Positions 1-9,018 of a stretch of 64,000 bases of DNA are shown here, piece by piece. The notes under the pieces are model-generated. The model was given only the letters and a program-made list of their open reading frames with translations. It searched no databases and had not been told where the DNA came from. Source of the stretch: Acidisoma sp. PAMC 29798. Its GTDB lineage: Bacteria > Pseudomonadota > Alphaproteobacteria > Acetobacterales > Acetobacteraceae. Where the stretch lies: NCBI RefSeq assembly GCF_030252425.1, contig NZ_CP126994.1:992001-1056000 (forward strand), read 5' to 3'. Positions within the stretch are counted from its first letter, which is position 1, and each line of letters begins with the position of its first letter. The translations under genes and the position numbers were made by a program.

Positions 1-523
1 CGATATAGATGGAGAGCGAGGTGTTTAGGATGCGCAGGGGATGATCGATCACCCCAAGCCACAGCAGCGTGTCGTTGAGGATGCCATTATCCTTGAGGAT
101 GCCGATCCAGGCGTAGATGCGCACCAGAAAGGACGTCCAGAAAGGAATGGTGATCAGCAGCAGCAGGCTCGGCCGCGCGGAGGGTTTGGCGGCGGCCACG
201 GCATAGGCGAGGGGATAGCCCACGAGGGCGCAGAGCACGGTCGTGACCGCGGCGACCTTGAGCGAGCCGAGATAGGCGAGGACGAAGATGGGATCGCCGA
301 ACAGGCGCACGAAATTGCCGAAGGTGATGCTGGCCGCGAGCTGTGCGCCATCCCAGGAGAAGATCGGCGCATAAGGGGGAATCGTATCCGCCATCTGCGA
401 CAGCGAAATTTTCACGACCAGCAGGAATGGCACGAGAAAGAACACCAGGTACCACAGGATCACGCCGCCGGTGAGCAGGTGCCGGTTGTCCGTCCAACGC
501 CGCGTGGGGTTGGCCCGGCTCAT
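1..523 (-). CDS. Polyamine-type ABC transporter permease (PotB/PotH-like), partial
   Basis: Inner-membrane permease of a spermidine/putrescine-type importer. Only the first 174 codons lie in the window; the 3' end runs off at base 1. Residues 18-40 form the first membrane helix (LWYLVFFLVPFLLVV). A later stretch reads YAVAAAKPSARPSLLLLITIPFWTS, followed by a conserved FLVRIYAWIGIL helix typical of the PotB branch of the binding-protein-dependent permeases. The ATG overlaps the TGA of the upstream ATPase gene by four bases (ATGA), which implies translational coupling. The true ligand cannot be told because the binding-protein gene is outside the window. Confidence 0.85.
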   Translation of the reverse strand, partial: MSRANPTRRWTDNRHLLTGGVILWYLVFFLVPFLLVVKISLSQMADTIPPYAPIFSWDGAQLAASITFGNFVRLFGDPIFVLAYLGSLKVAAVTTVLCALVGYPLAYAVAAAKPSARPSLLLLITIPFWTSFLVRIYAWIGILKDNGILNDTLLWLGVIDHPLRILNTSLSIYI

Positions 524-1614
524 CGACCGACGAGAAGGCTGGCGGCGCTGTCCCAGCCGAGACTGACATCCGTGTCGCGCGGCAGAAGTGCGACGCCATG
601 GCTTCCGATGGGCTGAGAGACTTGGACCACGCGGCCGTTCTCCAGGCACACCTGATAGATGCGTTTGTCCCCGACATAGGCGTGCGTGAGCACGCGGCCG
701 GTTGCGCGGGCATCGACCACCGGTGGATTGGCGGGCGCGATGCGCATCTGCTCGGGCCGGATCGCCAAGGTCACGGCATCGCCGGCGACAAAGCCACGAC
801 TGACGGTGTGGATCTCGCCCAGCAGCGCGTCACAGGTGACTGTCGCCATGCCGGCTTCGACATGAGTGACGGTGGCATCGAATAAATTGACCGAGCCGAT
901 GAAGTCCGCCACGAAGCGCGTTGCCGGCCGTTCGTAGATATCTTCCGGCGTGCCGATCTGAACGACGCCGCCATCGGCCATCACGGCGATGCGCGTCGAC
1001 ATCGTTAGCGCCTCTTCCTGGTCATGCGTGACCATGACGAAGGTGATGCCAAGTTGCTGCTGAATGCCGATCAGTTCCAGCCGCGTACTTTCCCGCAGCT
1101 TCTTATCCAGCGCGGAGAGAGGCTCGTCGAGGAGCAGAACCTCCGGTCGCTTGATGATGGCGCGCGCCAAGGCGACGCGTTGCCTTTGGCCGCCGGACAG
1201 ATGATGGGGCATCCGCCGTGCGAAGGTTGGCATCTTGATGAGGTCGAGCGCTTCGCCGACCCGCGTGCGGATCTCAGCCGTCTTCACGCCTTCCCGCCGC
1301 AGTCCGAAAGCGATGTTGTCTTCCACCGTCATATGCGGAAATAGCGCATAAGACTGGAACATCATGTTCACCGGCCGCAAATAGGGCGGCAGCGCCGTGA
1401 CATCGCGACCGCCGATGACAACCTTGCCGGAATCACAAGATACGAAGCCGGCGAGGGCGCGCAGAAGCGTCGTCTTGCCGCAGCCGGAACTGCCGAGGAG
1501 GGAAAACAGTTCCCCCCGGCGGATCGTGAAGTCGATATCGCGAAGCGCCTGTATCGGTCCAAAGCTCTTATTGAGTCTTTGAATCTCGACATAGGGTTCG
1601 TCACGTCCGCTCAA
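520..1614 (-). CDS. Spermidine/putrescine-type ABC transporter ATP-binding protein (PotA-like)
   Basis: Cytoplasmic ATPase that powers the importer whose permease follows. The 364 residues match the usual PotA length. Walker A is GSSGCGKTT (41-49), Q-loop Gln about 87, signature LSGGQ (139-143), Walker B VLLLDEP (159-165), and the last 80 or so residues look like a TOBE ligand-sensing domain. The start is TTG: an in-frame TAG lies two codons upstream and no ATG precedes the conserved core. It is the first gene of its operon in this window, with about 160 bp of non-coding DNA behind it that should contain the promoter. The substrate is inferred from family resemblance; Fe(III), thiamine or opine relatives are possible. 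Confidence 0.88.
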   Translation of the reverse strand: MSGRDEPYVEIQRLNKSFGPIQALRDIDFTIRRGELFSLLGSSGCGKTTLLRALAGFVSCDSGKVVIGGRDVTALPPYLRPVNMMFQSYALFPHMTVEDNIAFGLRREGVKTAEIRTRVGEALDLIKMPTFARRMPHHLSGGQRQRVALARAIIKRPEVLLLDEPLSALDKKLRESTRLELIGIQQQLGITFVMVTHDQEEALTMSTRIAVMADGGVVQIGTPEDIYERPATRFVADFIGSVNLFDATVTHVEAGMATVTCDALLGEIHTVSRGFVAGDAVTLAIRPEQMRIAPANPPVVDARATGRVLTHAYVGDKRIYQVCLENGRVVQVSQPIGSHGVALLPRDTDVSLGWDSAASLLVGR

Positions 1615-1773
1615 TGGCTAGGGCTTTGCATAGGCAACGGTCCGGGCCCGACAGGGCCATTTTCGCCGTCCAGCTTATGCGCTGTCTTGGTCCGCTCCAC
1701 ACATCACTCCAGCCTGCACGAGGTCAGACGTCAGACTAAAGCGGTTTAGGGGTGAGTCAAGCAGCCTGCTCGG

Positions 1774-2430
1774 TCAGGTCGGCGGCTGGAGCATTCGCAT
1801 CAACTTTCGCACCGCGCTGTCCGGTGTGGTCAAGACAGGCCGCCCCGTCGCCGTCTCGACAGCCTGGCGCGCGCGCGCCAGGCTGAACTGAGCCAAGGCG
1901 ATGACGTTGCACCCCGCAAGCGCTGCGGCCGCCTGCGCCGCTGATCGGTCGTGGCCATCGCCATCGCCGGCGTCCAGAAGCGACAGCGCGTCATGTGCCA
2001 GCGCGGGCACAATGGTCACGCCGGGGGCGAGCCTAGTGAACTCCTCGGGCATCGAGGCGAGCGTCGCCGGAAAGCTCGCCACCAAGCCGATCCGGCCGTG
2101 CGGCCCGGCGATGGCCAGAGCCTCGGCCACCATCGCCTCATTCGGCCGGAGAACCGGAAGCGGTGCCAGCGCTTCGGCGCAGGCCTCGATACAGGGACCG
2201 AAGGCCGAGCAGGTGAACAGGATGCCGTCCGCGCCGCAGCCGACTGCATAGCGCGCGAGCGTCAAAAACCGATCCGTCATGGCGGGGGTCAGCGCCCCCG
2301 CGCGCGCCAAATCCGCTGAGAGGCTGTCATCGAGCAGATTGGCAATCGTGGCGTCCGGCCATAACCGGGCAAAGGACTCCATCGCCGGCCCGACGGAATT
2401 TCGCAAGGCGTGAATCAGCGCGATCCGCAT
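1774..2430 (-). CDS. Asp/Glu/hydantoin racemase-family protein
   Basis: A 218-residue member of the Asp/Glu/hydantoin racemase superfamily, which includes maleate isomerase and arylmalonate decarboxylase. The N-terminal half keeps the first catalytic-cysteine motif (GILFTCSAFGP, Cys about 75). In the C-terminal half, where racemases carry a second Cys in a VLxCTG-like strand, this protein reads NVIALAQFSLA with no cysteine. Racemase chemistry needing two thiols is therefore doubtful; decarboxylase or isomerase chemistry with one cysteine is possible. It is the last gene of the transporter operon, 20 bp after the fused ATPase-permease, so it probably acts on the imported compound or a breakdown product. 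Confidence 0.75.
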   Translation of the reverse strand: MRIALIHALRNSVGPAMESFARLWPDATIANLLDDSLSADLARAGALTPAMTDRFLTLARYAVGCGADGILFTCSAFGPCIEACAEALAPLPVLRPNEAMVAEALAIAGPHGRIGLVASFPATLASMPEEFTRLAPGVTIVPALAHDALSLLDAGDGDGHDRSAAQAAAALAGCNVIALAQFSLARARQAVETATGRPVLTTPDSAVRKLMRMLQPPT

Positions 2431-2450
2431 CAGCGCAGGTCCTCTATCAC

Positions 2451-4943
2451 TCAGTCATGCGCGGCGCCCGCCGCACTCCGGGTCCGGGAGTAGAGCCCGG
2501 CGGCAAACAGGATCAGCAGGCCGGGCAGCCAGTATTGCCAGGCCGGGCCGAGCGACAGGAAGCCGATCGCGCCGGTGATTTCCTGGATCAGCACGACGCC
2601 CGCCAGGGCGCCAATGAAGGATCCGCGCCCGCCGAAGATGCTGGCACCGCCGAGGACCACGGCCGACAGGCTTTGCAATGTATAGTTCTGCCCGACCGAG
2701 GGATCGCCAATGCCCACTTGCGCTGCCAATAACAAGCCGCCGATGGCGGAGAAGACGGCGCAGAGCACATAGGCCGCAATCACTGTGCGCGTTACCTTGG
2801 CACCGAGGCGATGGGCGGCGGTGGCGTTCGACCCGACCGCGCGCAGTTCCATGCCAAAGCGCGCGCGCCGCAGAAAGATTTCTCCGCCGATCATGATCAG
2901 GACCGCGAGGATGAAGACGACCGGAAACGGCCCGATCTGGCTTGTGAGCGCATCCGTGATGCCGTCACGAAGATAGCCGGCCGGTGTCGGCCGCAGCAGC
3001 AGCGAAATCCCTTGCAGCGCGATATAGGTGGTCAGGGTGGCAATAACGGGCGTCAGGCCGATCTTGCGCACCAGCACGCCATTATAGAGGCCGACCAGCA
3101 CCGCCGCACCGATTGCAAGCGCCAGCCCGAGCAGCAGGGTGAGCGTGCCTTGATCGTCCCCCGCGAAGAACGAAATGATGACCACGATGAGCCCGGTCAA
3201 TGGACCGACCGACAGGTCCACGCCCGCCGTGAGGAGCACGATCAACTGGCCGATGCTGACGAAGGCGAGGGCGCTCGCCAGGAACAACGTTTGGCTGATG
3301 TTGCGGCTACTCAGGAAATGGCCGTTGCGATAGGCGGTGTAGGCGCCCAGAAGAACGATGAGTGCGATGAGAATCGCCATCGGCGCGTAGTCGCCCGACA
3401 GAAACCTTTGCATCCCCGCACGGCGCTCGGCGCCATGGCCGACCAAGGTCTGGCGTGTGGTCGCCGCGTTGATGGCGGCACCGGTGATATTGGCCTCGGA
3501 GATCTCGTCCCCGGTCAGGGAGCGGACGACGTTGCCGCGCGAGAACACGAGCACCCGGTCGCACAACCCCTGAAGCTCGACCGCGTCCGATGACAGAACA
3601 ACGACAGCGGCGCCGTCATCCGCCGATTGGCGCAGAATGCGATACAGTTCCAGCCGCGCGCCGGCATCGACGCCGCGCGTCGGCTCATCGGCCAGCAAAA
3701 CGGCCGGCTTGCGCAGCAGCGAGCGCCCGAACAGAACCTTTTGCTGGTTGCCACCGGACAGTGACGAAATCCGCGTCTCCGTCGATGGCGTCTTGATCGC
3801 CAACGACCGGATTTGCATTTCGGCCATGGCCATTTCCGCCGAGCGGGAGATGAGGCCGAAGCGCGACAAGCCTTCCAGCACGAGGGCGGAGAGGTTTTCC
3901 CGCACCGACATCGACAGGAAGACGCCTTCGGCATGGCGGTCGCCGGGAAGATGGACGATGCCCGCCGCCTGGGCCGCGATGGGGTCCGACAACCGCACGG
4001 GACGACCGCCGACTGTCAACGTGCCCGCCACGGGGACGAGGCCCGCGAGGGCGCGCAGACAATCCCGCTGGCCATTGCCCTCCACACCCGCGAGACCCAC
4101 GATCTCCCCGCCGCGCACGTCCAGATCGATCGCCTGCAGCATGCCATTCGCGAGACCCCGGCCGCTGACCAGCGGGATTGCAGAGAGGTCCTGACAGCGC
4201 TTTTCAGGGAAGGCGCGCTCTACCGAGCGACCGATGATCAGGCGCAGGATCTCCTGCTCGGAGATACCGTCAATATTGAAGGTTCCGCGTGCCTGTCCGT
4301 CCCGCAGGATGGTAATGCGGTCGGCGATCCGCTTCACTTCGGGCAGCCGGTGGGAAATATAGATCACGGCCGTGCCGCCGGCTTTGATGCGCGCGATTTG
4401 GCCAAACAACCGCTCGGTTTCAGCCGCCGTCAAAACCTCGGTCGGCTCGTCGAGCACCAGAACCTTCGGCTGCAAAGCGAGCGCCTTGGCGATCTCGACC
4501 AACTGACGTTCCGCGACCGTCAGTTCCGCGACCCGCGTGCGGCGGTCAAATGTGGCGCCGACCATCGCGAGCTGATCGGTCAACCAGCGATCGGTACTTA
4601 GGTCGCGTGGCCGCAGCGCCTTGGGCACGCAGTAGAGCAGGTTTTCCTCCACGCTTAGCTCATCGATCACCGAGGTATGCTGGTAGACGACGCTCAATCC
4701 TAGCGCCTGCGCGCGGCCCGGGGAGGGTGTGTCGAGCGGCACGCCGCCGATTTCGACACTGCCCTCATCCGCCGCCAGGGCGCCGGCCGCGATGCCCATG
4801 AGCGTCGATTTGCCGGCGCCGTTTTCACCGAGGAGCGCGTGGACCTCACCTTGCACCACGTCGAGCGAAACGCTCTTGAGGGCGATGACGCCCGGGAACC
4901 GCTTGACGACATCGACAAGGCGAAGAACGATCGGCGCGCTCAT
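2451..4943 (-). CDS. Ribose-type ABC transporter, ATPase fused to permease (RbsA-RbsC)
   Basis: A single 830-residue chain joining parts that are usually separate. Residues 1-about 500 are an RbsA-like double ABC ATPase: first-domain Walker A GENGAGKST (39-47), signature region TVAERQLVEIAKAL, Walker B VLVLDEPT (161-168). The second domain has a degenerate Walker A (GVEGNGQRDC, about 286-295, no GKS/T) but an intact SGGNQQK and Walker B, as is normal for this family. From about residue 518 it continues as an RbsC-like permease with many membrane helices, including the family motif AGVDLSVGPLTGL. No stop or frameshift separates the halves. With the separate permease at 6107-7081 it can form a heterodimeric channel. 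Confidence 0.93.
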   Translation of the reverse strand: MSAPIVLRLVDVVKRFPGVIALKSVSLDVVQGEVHALLGENGAGKSTLMGIAAGALAADEGSVEIGGVPLDTPSPGRAQALGLSVVYQHTSVIDELSVEENLLYCVPKALRPRDLSTDRWLTDQLAMVGATFDRRTRVAELTVAERQLVEIAKALALQPKVLVLDEPTEVLTAAETERLFGQIARIKAGGTAVIYISHRLPEVKRIADRITILRDGQARGTFNIDGISEQEILRLIIGRSVERAFPEKRCQDLSAIPLVSGRGLANGMLQAIDLDVRGGEIVGLAGVEGNGQRDCLRALAGLVPVAGTLTVGGRPVRLSDPIAAQAAGIVHLPGDRHAEGVFLSMSVRENLSALVLEGLSRFGLISRSAEMAMAEMQIRSLAIKTPSTETRISSLSGGNQQKVLFGRSLLRKPAVLLADEPTRGVDAGARLELYRILRQSADDGAAVVVLSSDAVELQGLCDRVLVFSRGNVVRSLTGDEISEANITGAAINAATTRQTLVGHGAERRAGMQRFLSGDYAPMAILIALIVLLGAYTAYRNGHFLSSRNISQTLFLASALAFVSIGQLIVLLTAGVDLSVGPLTGLIVVIISFFAGDDQGTLTLLLGLALAIGAAVLVGLYNGVLVRKIGLTPVIATLTTYIALQGISLLLRPTPAGYLRDGITDALTSQIGPFPVVFILAVLIMIGGEIFLRRARFGMELRAVGSNATAAHRLGAKVTRTVIAAYVLCAVFSAIGGLLLAAQVGIGDPSVGQNYTLQSLSAVVLGGASIFGGRGSFIGALAGVVLIQEITGAIGFLSLGPAWQYWLPGLLILFAAGLYSRTRSAAGAAHD

Positions 4944-4951
4944 TGGGGCGC

Positions 4952-6067
4952 CTACTCCATTTTGCCGAAGGTTGCCAGCTCATCCGGCGTCAGCTGGACC
5001 GACAAATCGGCATCCGGCTGCTGCTTGGGATCGCAATTCGGCGCAGTGCCGCCCAACGTGTCTTCGAACAATGGCACCCGGTAGATGTCAGGCTCGGTAT
5101 TGGGAATGCCCTCGGCGGCGGCAATTGCCTTGCGCGCCGCAATCCGCCCGATCCAATTGCGGGCCGAGATCGTGCCCAGCTCAAAGCCGGGGTTGGCTGG
5201 CTTCAGTTTGATAAAGTCGCAGGCGAGCTGATTGTTTTCGAGAACGGCGAGCGGCACCAGCGGGCGGTTCGCACCCTGATAGGCGCGCAAGGCCCCGAGG
5301 GCGGAAAATCCGCCGCTGTCATCGATGATGCCGTCGATCTTCGGGTATTTCGACAACAAGGCCGTCATGGTCTTCTGGGTGAGCGCCGTATCCCAGTCGG
5401 TCACGGCCCAATCGCTGTAGCCTGTCAGCAGCGTCATCTTCGGCTGCTTGCTGATCACGTCCTGAATGCCTTGCAGCGTCGCGACGCTGACGGGATTGCC
5501 GGCGGGGCCGCCAAGGAACACGACATTGCCCGTGCCGTGCAGCGCCTTGACCATCCACTCGGCCATGACCACGCCCGTTGCGCGCACATCCCAATCGACA
5601 TAGGCGATGTAATCGCGTCCGGGCTTGCCGCCGGGATCGGCTCCCCAAGGCACAACCTTGATGCCCGCGCGGGTCGCGTTACGGATGGCGGGCAGCTCCG
5701 CCTTGCCGAAATCGGGCACCAACACGAGCGCGTCGATCCCTTGCGCGACCATGCCATTGACGTCGGAAATGCTCTTTTGCAGATCGCCCTGACCGATTTG
5801 CACCACTTGCTTCACATTGGGGCATTTGGCGGCTTCCGAGCGCACGGCGCCCATGGAGGAGCGCGACCATCCGTTCGTGCCGACACCATCATGAATCCCG
5901 AGGGTGATCGGCTTCGTGCCGCAGAAGCTGGCATCGGCGGTCTTGCCGCCGGCCGCCACGATCTGCGCCACGGTATCGGCGGCTTTGGCCTGCACCCCGA
6001 AGGCGGTTGCGGCCGCAAAGAGCGCGATACCCGCGCCCGCGGCACGGAAGACTGTAGCTCCGGTCAT
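4952..6067 (-). CDS. Periplasmic substrate-binding protein, ribose/xylose type
   Basis: Secreted binding protein (371 residues) of the importer, from the periplasmic-binding type-1 sugar family. It has an N-terminal signal peptide (about 1-29, ending VQAKA-A). Residues about 53 onward start the first lobe (ITLGIHDGVGTNGWS), and a DALVLVPD strand follows. The C-terminal lobe contains IDGIIDDSGGFSALGALRAYQ, typical of this fold. The ribosome-binding site GGGGGAA lies just upstream of the ATG. It sits between the two permease genes of the operon. The ligand need not be a sugar: the neighbouring amidohydrolase and racemase-like genes suggest a nitrogen-containing compound, which is inference. Confidence 0.88.
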   Translation of the reverse strand: MTGATVFRAAGAGIALFAAATAFGVQAKAADTVAQIVAAGGKTADASFCGTKPITLGIHDGVGTNGWSRSSMGAVRSEAAKCPNVKQVVQIGQGDLQKSISDVNGMVAQGIDALVLVPDFGKAELPAIRNATRAGIKVVPWGADPGGKPGRDYIAYVDWDVRATGVVMAEWMVKALHGTGNVVFLGGPAGNPVSVATLQGIQDVISKQPKMTLLTGYSDWAVTDWDTALTQKTMTALLSKYPKIDGIIDDSGGFSALGALRAYQGANRPLVPLAVLENNQLACDFIKLKPANPGFELGTISARNWIGRIAARKAIAAAEGIPNTEPDIYRVPLFEDTLGGTAPNCDPKQQPDADLSVQLTPDELATFGKME

Positions 6068-6106
6068 TGTCGGTATTCCCCCAATTATTGTTGTTTTTGA
6101 TTGGTC

Positions 6107-7081
6107 TCAGCCGCCTACGCGGACGGTGCGAAACACCTGGCGCCAGGGCACAAGCCGCAGCGCCATGCCGAGGGCGATGATGACCGCCTCGATCACATCC
6201 TGCACCGAGGTTGCAGCGCCCATGCCGAGAGTCACCTGTTGCAGTTGCGTGAGAAACAGCGCGCCGACGGCGGTTGCGGACACGCTGCCGCTGCCGCCGA
6301 ACAGGGACGTGCCACCCAACACAACCGCCGCAATGGTCGGAAGAAGATAGGTGCCGCCGACGAACAGGCTCGGGATGCCGAGATAGCCGGCGAGCAGAAT
6401 GCCGGCGGCGGCGTAAATCACGCCAGCCGCCGTATAGGTCGCGATCTGGTATTGCGACACGCGCATGCCGGCGGCATGGGCGGCACGGCGATTGGTGCCG
6501 ATGGCGATGAAGCGGCGCCCGATCAGGCTCTTGCGCAACCCGATCTCCACCAAAATTACCGCCACTAAGGCGAGGATCGCCAAATCAGGAATGCCGAAGA
6601 TCCGACCGATGGTGAAATTGCCGAGCGCGGAGGGCACGGCGCGCACCGAACTCGCCTTGCTCGTGAACAAGACCGCGCCGTACAGCAAGGCATTGACGGC
6701 CAATGTCGAGACCAGGGGCGTGATGCGAAAGCGCGTCACGGCGATGCCGCTGATGGCGCCGGCAGCCGCGCCGACGGCCAAGGCGATGACGATCCAGAGG
6801 ACGAGTTGGGAATTATCCCCGTTGGGATATTTGGTGACCAGGACGGCGGCGAGCGACATCATGCCAGGCACGGCCAGATCGAGCCCGCCCTGCTGGATGA
6901 CGAGCGTCTGCCCGATCGAGGCGATCGCCAGGACCGAGGCGAAGGCCAGGACCGTTAGCAGGGAGCTGCCGGAGATGCTGCCGGGTGCCACCAAGGGGCT
7001 GATAACGAACAGCAATACGGTCGCCGGCCAGATGGCCAGGAACTCGGCCGGCATGCCTCTCCAGACCGCGAAGCGTCCCAT
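6107..7081 (-). CDS. Ribose-type ABC transporter permease (RbsC-like)
   Basis: Inner-membrane permease of 324 residues with about eight to ten hydrophobic helices. The family landmark appears as QQGGLDLAVPGMMSLAAVL, and the C-terminal region carries VVLGGTSLFGGSGS, the conserved end of RbsC-family permeases. It is the second permease of this system; its partner is the C-terminal half of the fused protein at 2451-4943. It lies 12 bp behind the zinc-ribbon gene and 40 bp before the binding-protein gene, so all belong to one leftward operon. Confidence 0.88.
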   Translation of the reverse strand: MGRFAVWRGMPAEFLAIWPATVLLFVISPLVAPGSISGSSLLTVLAFASVLAIASIGQTLVIQQGGLDLAVPGMMSLAAVLVTKYPNGDNSQLVLWIVIALAVGAAAGAISGIAVTRFRITPLVSTLAVNALLYGAVLFTSKASSVRAVPSALGNFTIGRIFGIPDLAILALVAVILVEIGLRKSLIGRRFIAIGTNRRAAHAAGMRVSQYQIATYTAAGVIYAAAGILLAGYLGIPSLFVGGTYLLPTIAAVVLGGTSLFGGSGSVSATAVGALFLTQLQQVTLGMGAATSVQDVIEAVIIALGMALRLVPWRQVFRTVRVGG

Positions 7082-7092
7082 GCGGTGCGCGC

Positions 7093-7356
7093 TTATCGTG
7101 GGCTGACGGCGGCGGCGCGCAAACCGCGCGGCGCCGGGCCACAGCAGCCGCAGGACCCCGCATGGCGTGAAGGCGTGCCCGGTTTGCGGCCGGGCATCAC
7201 CGTGACGGCAGCACCCCGGAGGGAGGGGCTGGCGATCAGGTTGCGCGGCGTGGCCGTGCCGCAGGTCGGGCAGTCGCGGGGTGCGGCGAAGGCCGCCATC
7301 CCCGCGAACTCCGTGAAGGTGCCGCAGCGCGCGCAGTCATAGTCATACAGCGGCAT
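7093..7356 (-). CDS. FmdB-family zinc-ribbon protein
   Basis: A small (87-residue) zinc-ribbon protein of the FmdB/CxxC regulatory family. The start MPLYDYDCARCG is the standard opening of that family and gives the first CxxC; a second CPTCG follows. A longer in-frame reading would overlap the preceding amidohydrolase gene and adds nothing conserved, so the internal ATG is preferred; it begins two bases after that gene's stop. The tail (HAGSCGCCGPA) is also cysteine-rich. FmdB proteins often accompany amide- or formamide-metabolising genes and ABC importers; their molecular role is unsettled. Confidence 0.8.
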   Translation of the reverse strand: MPLYDYDCARCGTFTEFAGMAAFAAPRDCPTCGTATPRNLIASPSLRGAAVTVMPGRKPGTPSRHAGSCGCCGPAPRGLRAAAVSPR

Positions 7357-7358
7357 GG

Positions 7359-8750
7359 CTAGTGCTTCTCGGCGTCGGTGCCGCGCACATAGGGTGTCGG
7401 CAGCCACGATCCGTCACGCGGCACGCCGGCGCGGCCAAACAGGCCGTCGGCCGATCTCTCCATGGTCTTATGCAGCGCCCGCACATCGATGTTCAGCAGC
7501 TTGCCATGCCGCTTTACGATGCGGCCATTGACGAAAACCGTGTCGATATTGCCGGTATGGGCGTCGTTCACCACAGCGCCGATCGGATTGTTAATCGGGA
7601 ACATATTGAGCGCATGGGTATCGAGCATGACGATGTCGGCGCGCTTGCCGGGTGTCAGCGATCCGGTGATGGAGTCGAGGCCGCAGGCCCGCGCCCCTTG
7701 CAGCGTCGCGAATTCGAGAATGTCGCGAGTCGTGATCGGCAGCGGGTCGACCAACTCATGCCGTGCCAAGGCTTCGGCATTCATGAAACCGCGTGTGGCG
7801 GCAAGCAGAATGCGCATTTGTCCGAACATATCGCCGCCGACGGAACAACAAACATCGATCGAAATGCTTGGCCGGCAGCCGTGCTTCATCAACCCGAGCG
7901 TCGCGGGATTGCCGTGGCCCATGTTCAGCTCGACTTCGGCGGAGAGGGAGGCGGTGCCGCCGGTATCCGCGATCAGCTTGAATTCGTCATCGCTCAAGGT
8001 GCAGCAATGGACATAGGTCGTGTCAGCCGCGAGAAGGCCGCGTGAATTGAGCTGATCCACGGGATGGTTCAGGCCCCATAGCCCGTCGCCGGCATGCAAG
8101 GTGATGCGCAGGCCGAGGTCGCGCGCTTTGCGAAAGTCGTCCTCTGTCACGTCCAGGGTGGCGAACTGCGGCCCCCGCGCGGCAAAGGCCATGGTGACCA
8201 GACCGTCATCTGAGTTGAAATGCGTGCGCCGCACGCGCGCCACATCCGTAAAGTCGCTGGGCAGATCGCTGACGGGAAACCATTCGCGATTGGCATTGCC
8301 GTAGCCATAGACGGCACGGAGGCCCGCATCGCGCAGGCCCTTGATGGCCATATCGGCGTGGTCAGGCGAATTATTATTGTGCGACCAGTCATACAGCGTC
8401 GTGATGCCAGCATCGAGGGCTTCGAGCGCGCCGATATAATTGGCAACATACATGTCATCGGGTGTGTACAGCTCACCCATGACACCACGGACGCCGCCGA
8501 AATACTGTGCGAGCGTCCAGTCGGCCGCCGCGTTGCGCAGCAGGCATTGCCAGGTATGGCGATGGGTATCGATGAAGCCCGGAATGACGATCATGCCCCG
8601 ACCGTCTATTTCCTGCGCTTCGACGGGGCCGAGATTCGGCCGGATTTCGGCGATGTTTGTGCCGTCAATGAGCAGATCGGCGTCATGGAAATCGCCGACT
8701 TTCGGGTCCACGGACACGATTGTCGCATTGCGGATGACGGTGCGTTCCAT
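7359..8750 (-). CDS. Amidohydrolase of the TrzA/SsnA (cytosine-deaminase-like) group
   Basis: Metal-dependent hydrolase of 463 residues that probably deaminates or dechlorinates an N-heterocycle. Metal-binding residues are visible: HRH in GFIDTHRHTW (His63, His65), the later His in LHAGDG and VHCC, and an Asp in SIDVCC. The C-terminal LTPGKRADIVMLD segment closes the composite beta-sandwich. Start choice: the ATG at 8750 has a GGGAGAG ribosome-binding site eight or nine bases upstream and begins at the conserved RNATIVSVD strand; the longer reading adds 30 unconserved residues. It is the first gene of the leftward catabolic-transport operon. The substrate (8-oxoguanine, triazine or pyrimidine type) is not determinable here. 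Confidence 0.88.
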   Translation of the reverse strand: MERTVIRNATIVSVDPKVGDFHDADLLIDGTNIAEIRPNLGPVEAQEIDGRGMIVIPGFIDTHRHTWQCLLRNAAADWTLAQYFGGVRGVMGELYTPDDMYVANYIGALEALDAGITTLYDWSHNNNSPDHADMAIKGLRDAGLRAVYGYGNANREWFPVSDLPSDFTDVARVRRTHFNSDDGLVTMAFAARGPQFATLDVTEDDFRKARDLGLRITLHAGDGLWGLNHPVDQLNSRGLLAADTTYVHCCTLSDDEFKLIADTGGTASLSAEVELNMGHGNPATLGLMKHGCRPSISIDVCCSVGGDMFGQMRILLAATRGFMNAEALARHELVDPLPITTRDILEFATLQGARACGLDSITGSLTPGKRADIVMLDTHALNMFPINNPIGAVVNDAHTGNIDTVFVNGRIVKRHGKLLNIDVRALHKTMERSADGLFGRAGVPRDGSWLPTPYVRGTDAEKH

Positions 8751-9018
8751 CGTAGTGTCTCTCCCCGATCGGGCCTTATCTTCCGTAGCGACGGAGCAGG
8801 CCGTTTCCGTGACGGTAACCGCGCTTGGCACCGGACGCAAGGCAAGTTATCGGTTGAACACTCACAATTCTCACGGGTTCGACATTCAAAACTCTTGTGC
8901 GGTGCAACAACAACTGCTTGTACGAATCCTCTAGTCAGTCACGTGATCCTGTATTAGTGAGCAATCGATAAACACTGGCGGACAGCGGTCGAACGCCGTC
9001 GCTCGGGAGGAGCAGCCG
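8751..9018. promoter_or_regulatory. Divergent promoter region of the catabolic island
   Basis: About 270 non-coding bases between the leftward amidohydrolase and the rightward dehydrogenase. They are less GC-rich than the flanks and should hold two back-to-back promoters. A perfect 8-bp palindrome TCACGTGA lies at 8939-8946 and is a plausible operator core. A GGGAGGAG ribosome-binding site for the rightward gene sits near 9006-9013. No -35/-10 pair is clear enough to name. Confidence 0.45.

Noticed and set aside
1640-1672. GGGCCCGACAGGGCC hairpin followed by ATTTTC as a terminator
   Set aside because: It is oriented for rightward transcription, whereas both flanking genes read leftward, and the T-run is short.
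4943-6100. Long open frame antisense to the binding-protein gene at 4952-6067
   Set aside because: It mirrors a well-supported binding protein, has no recognisable motifs and arises from GC-rich codon bias in the opposite frame.
8861-8890. GGTTCGACATTC as a tRNA T-arm
   Set aside because: No acceptor, D or anticodon stem can be formed around it.
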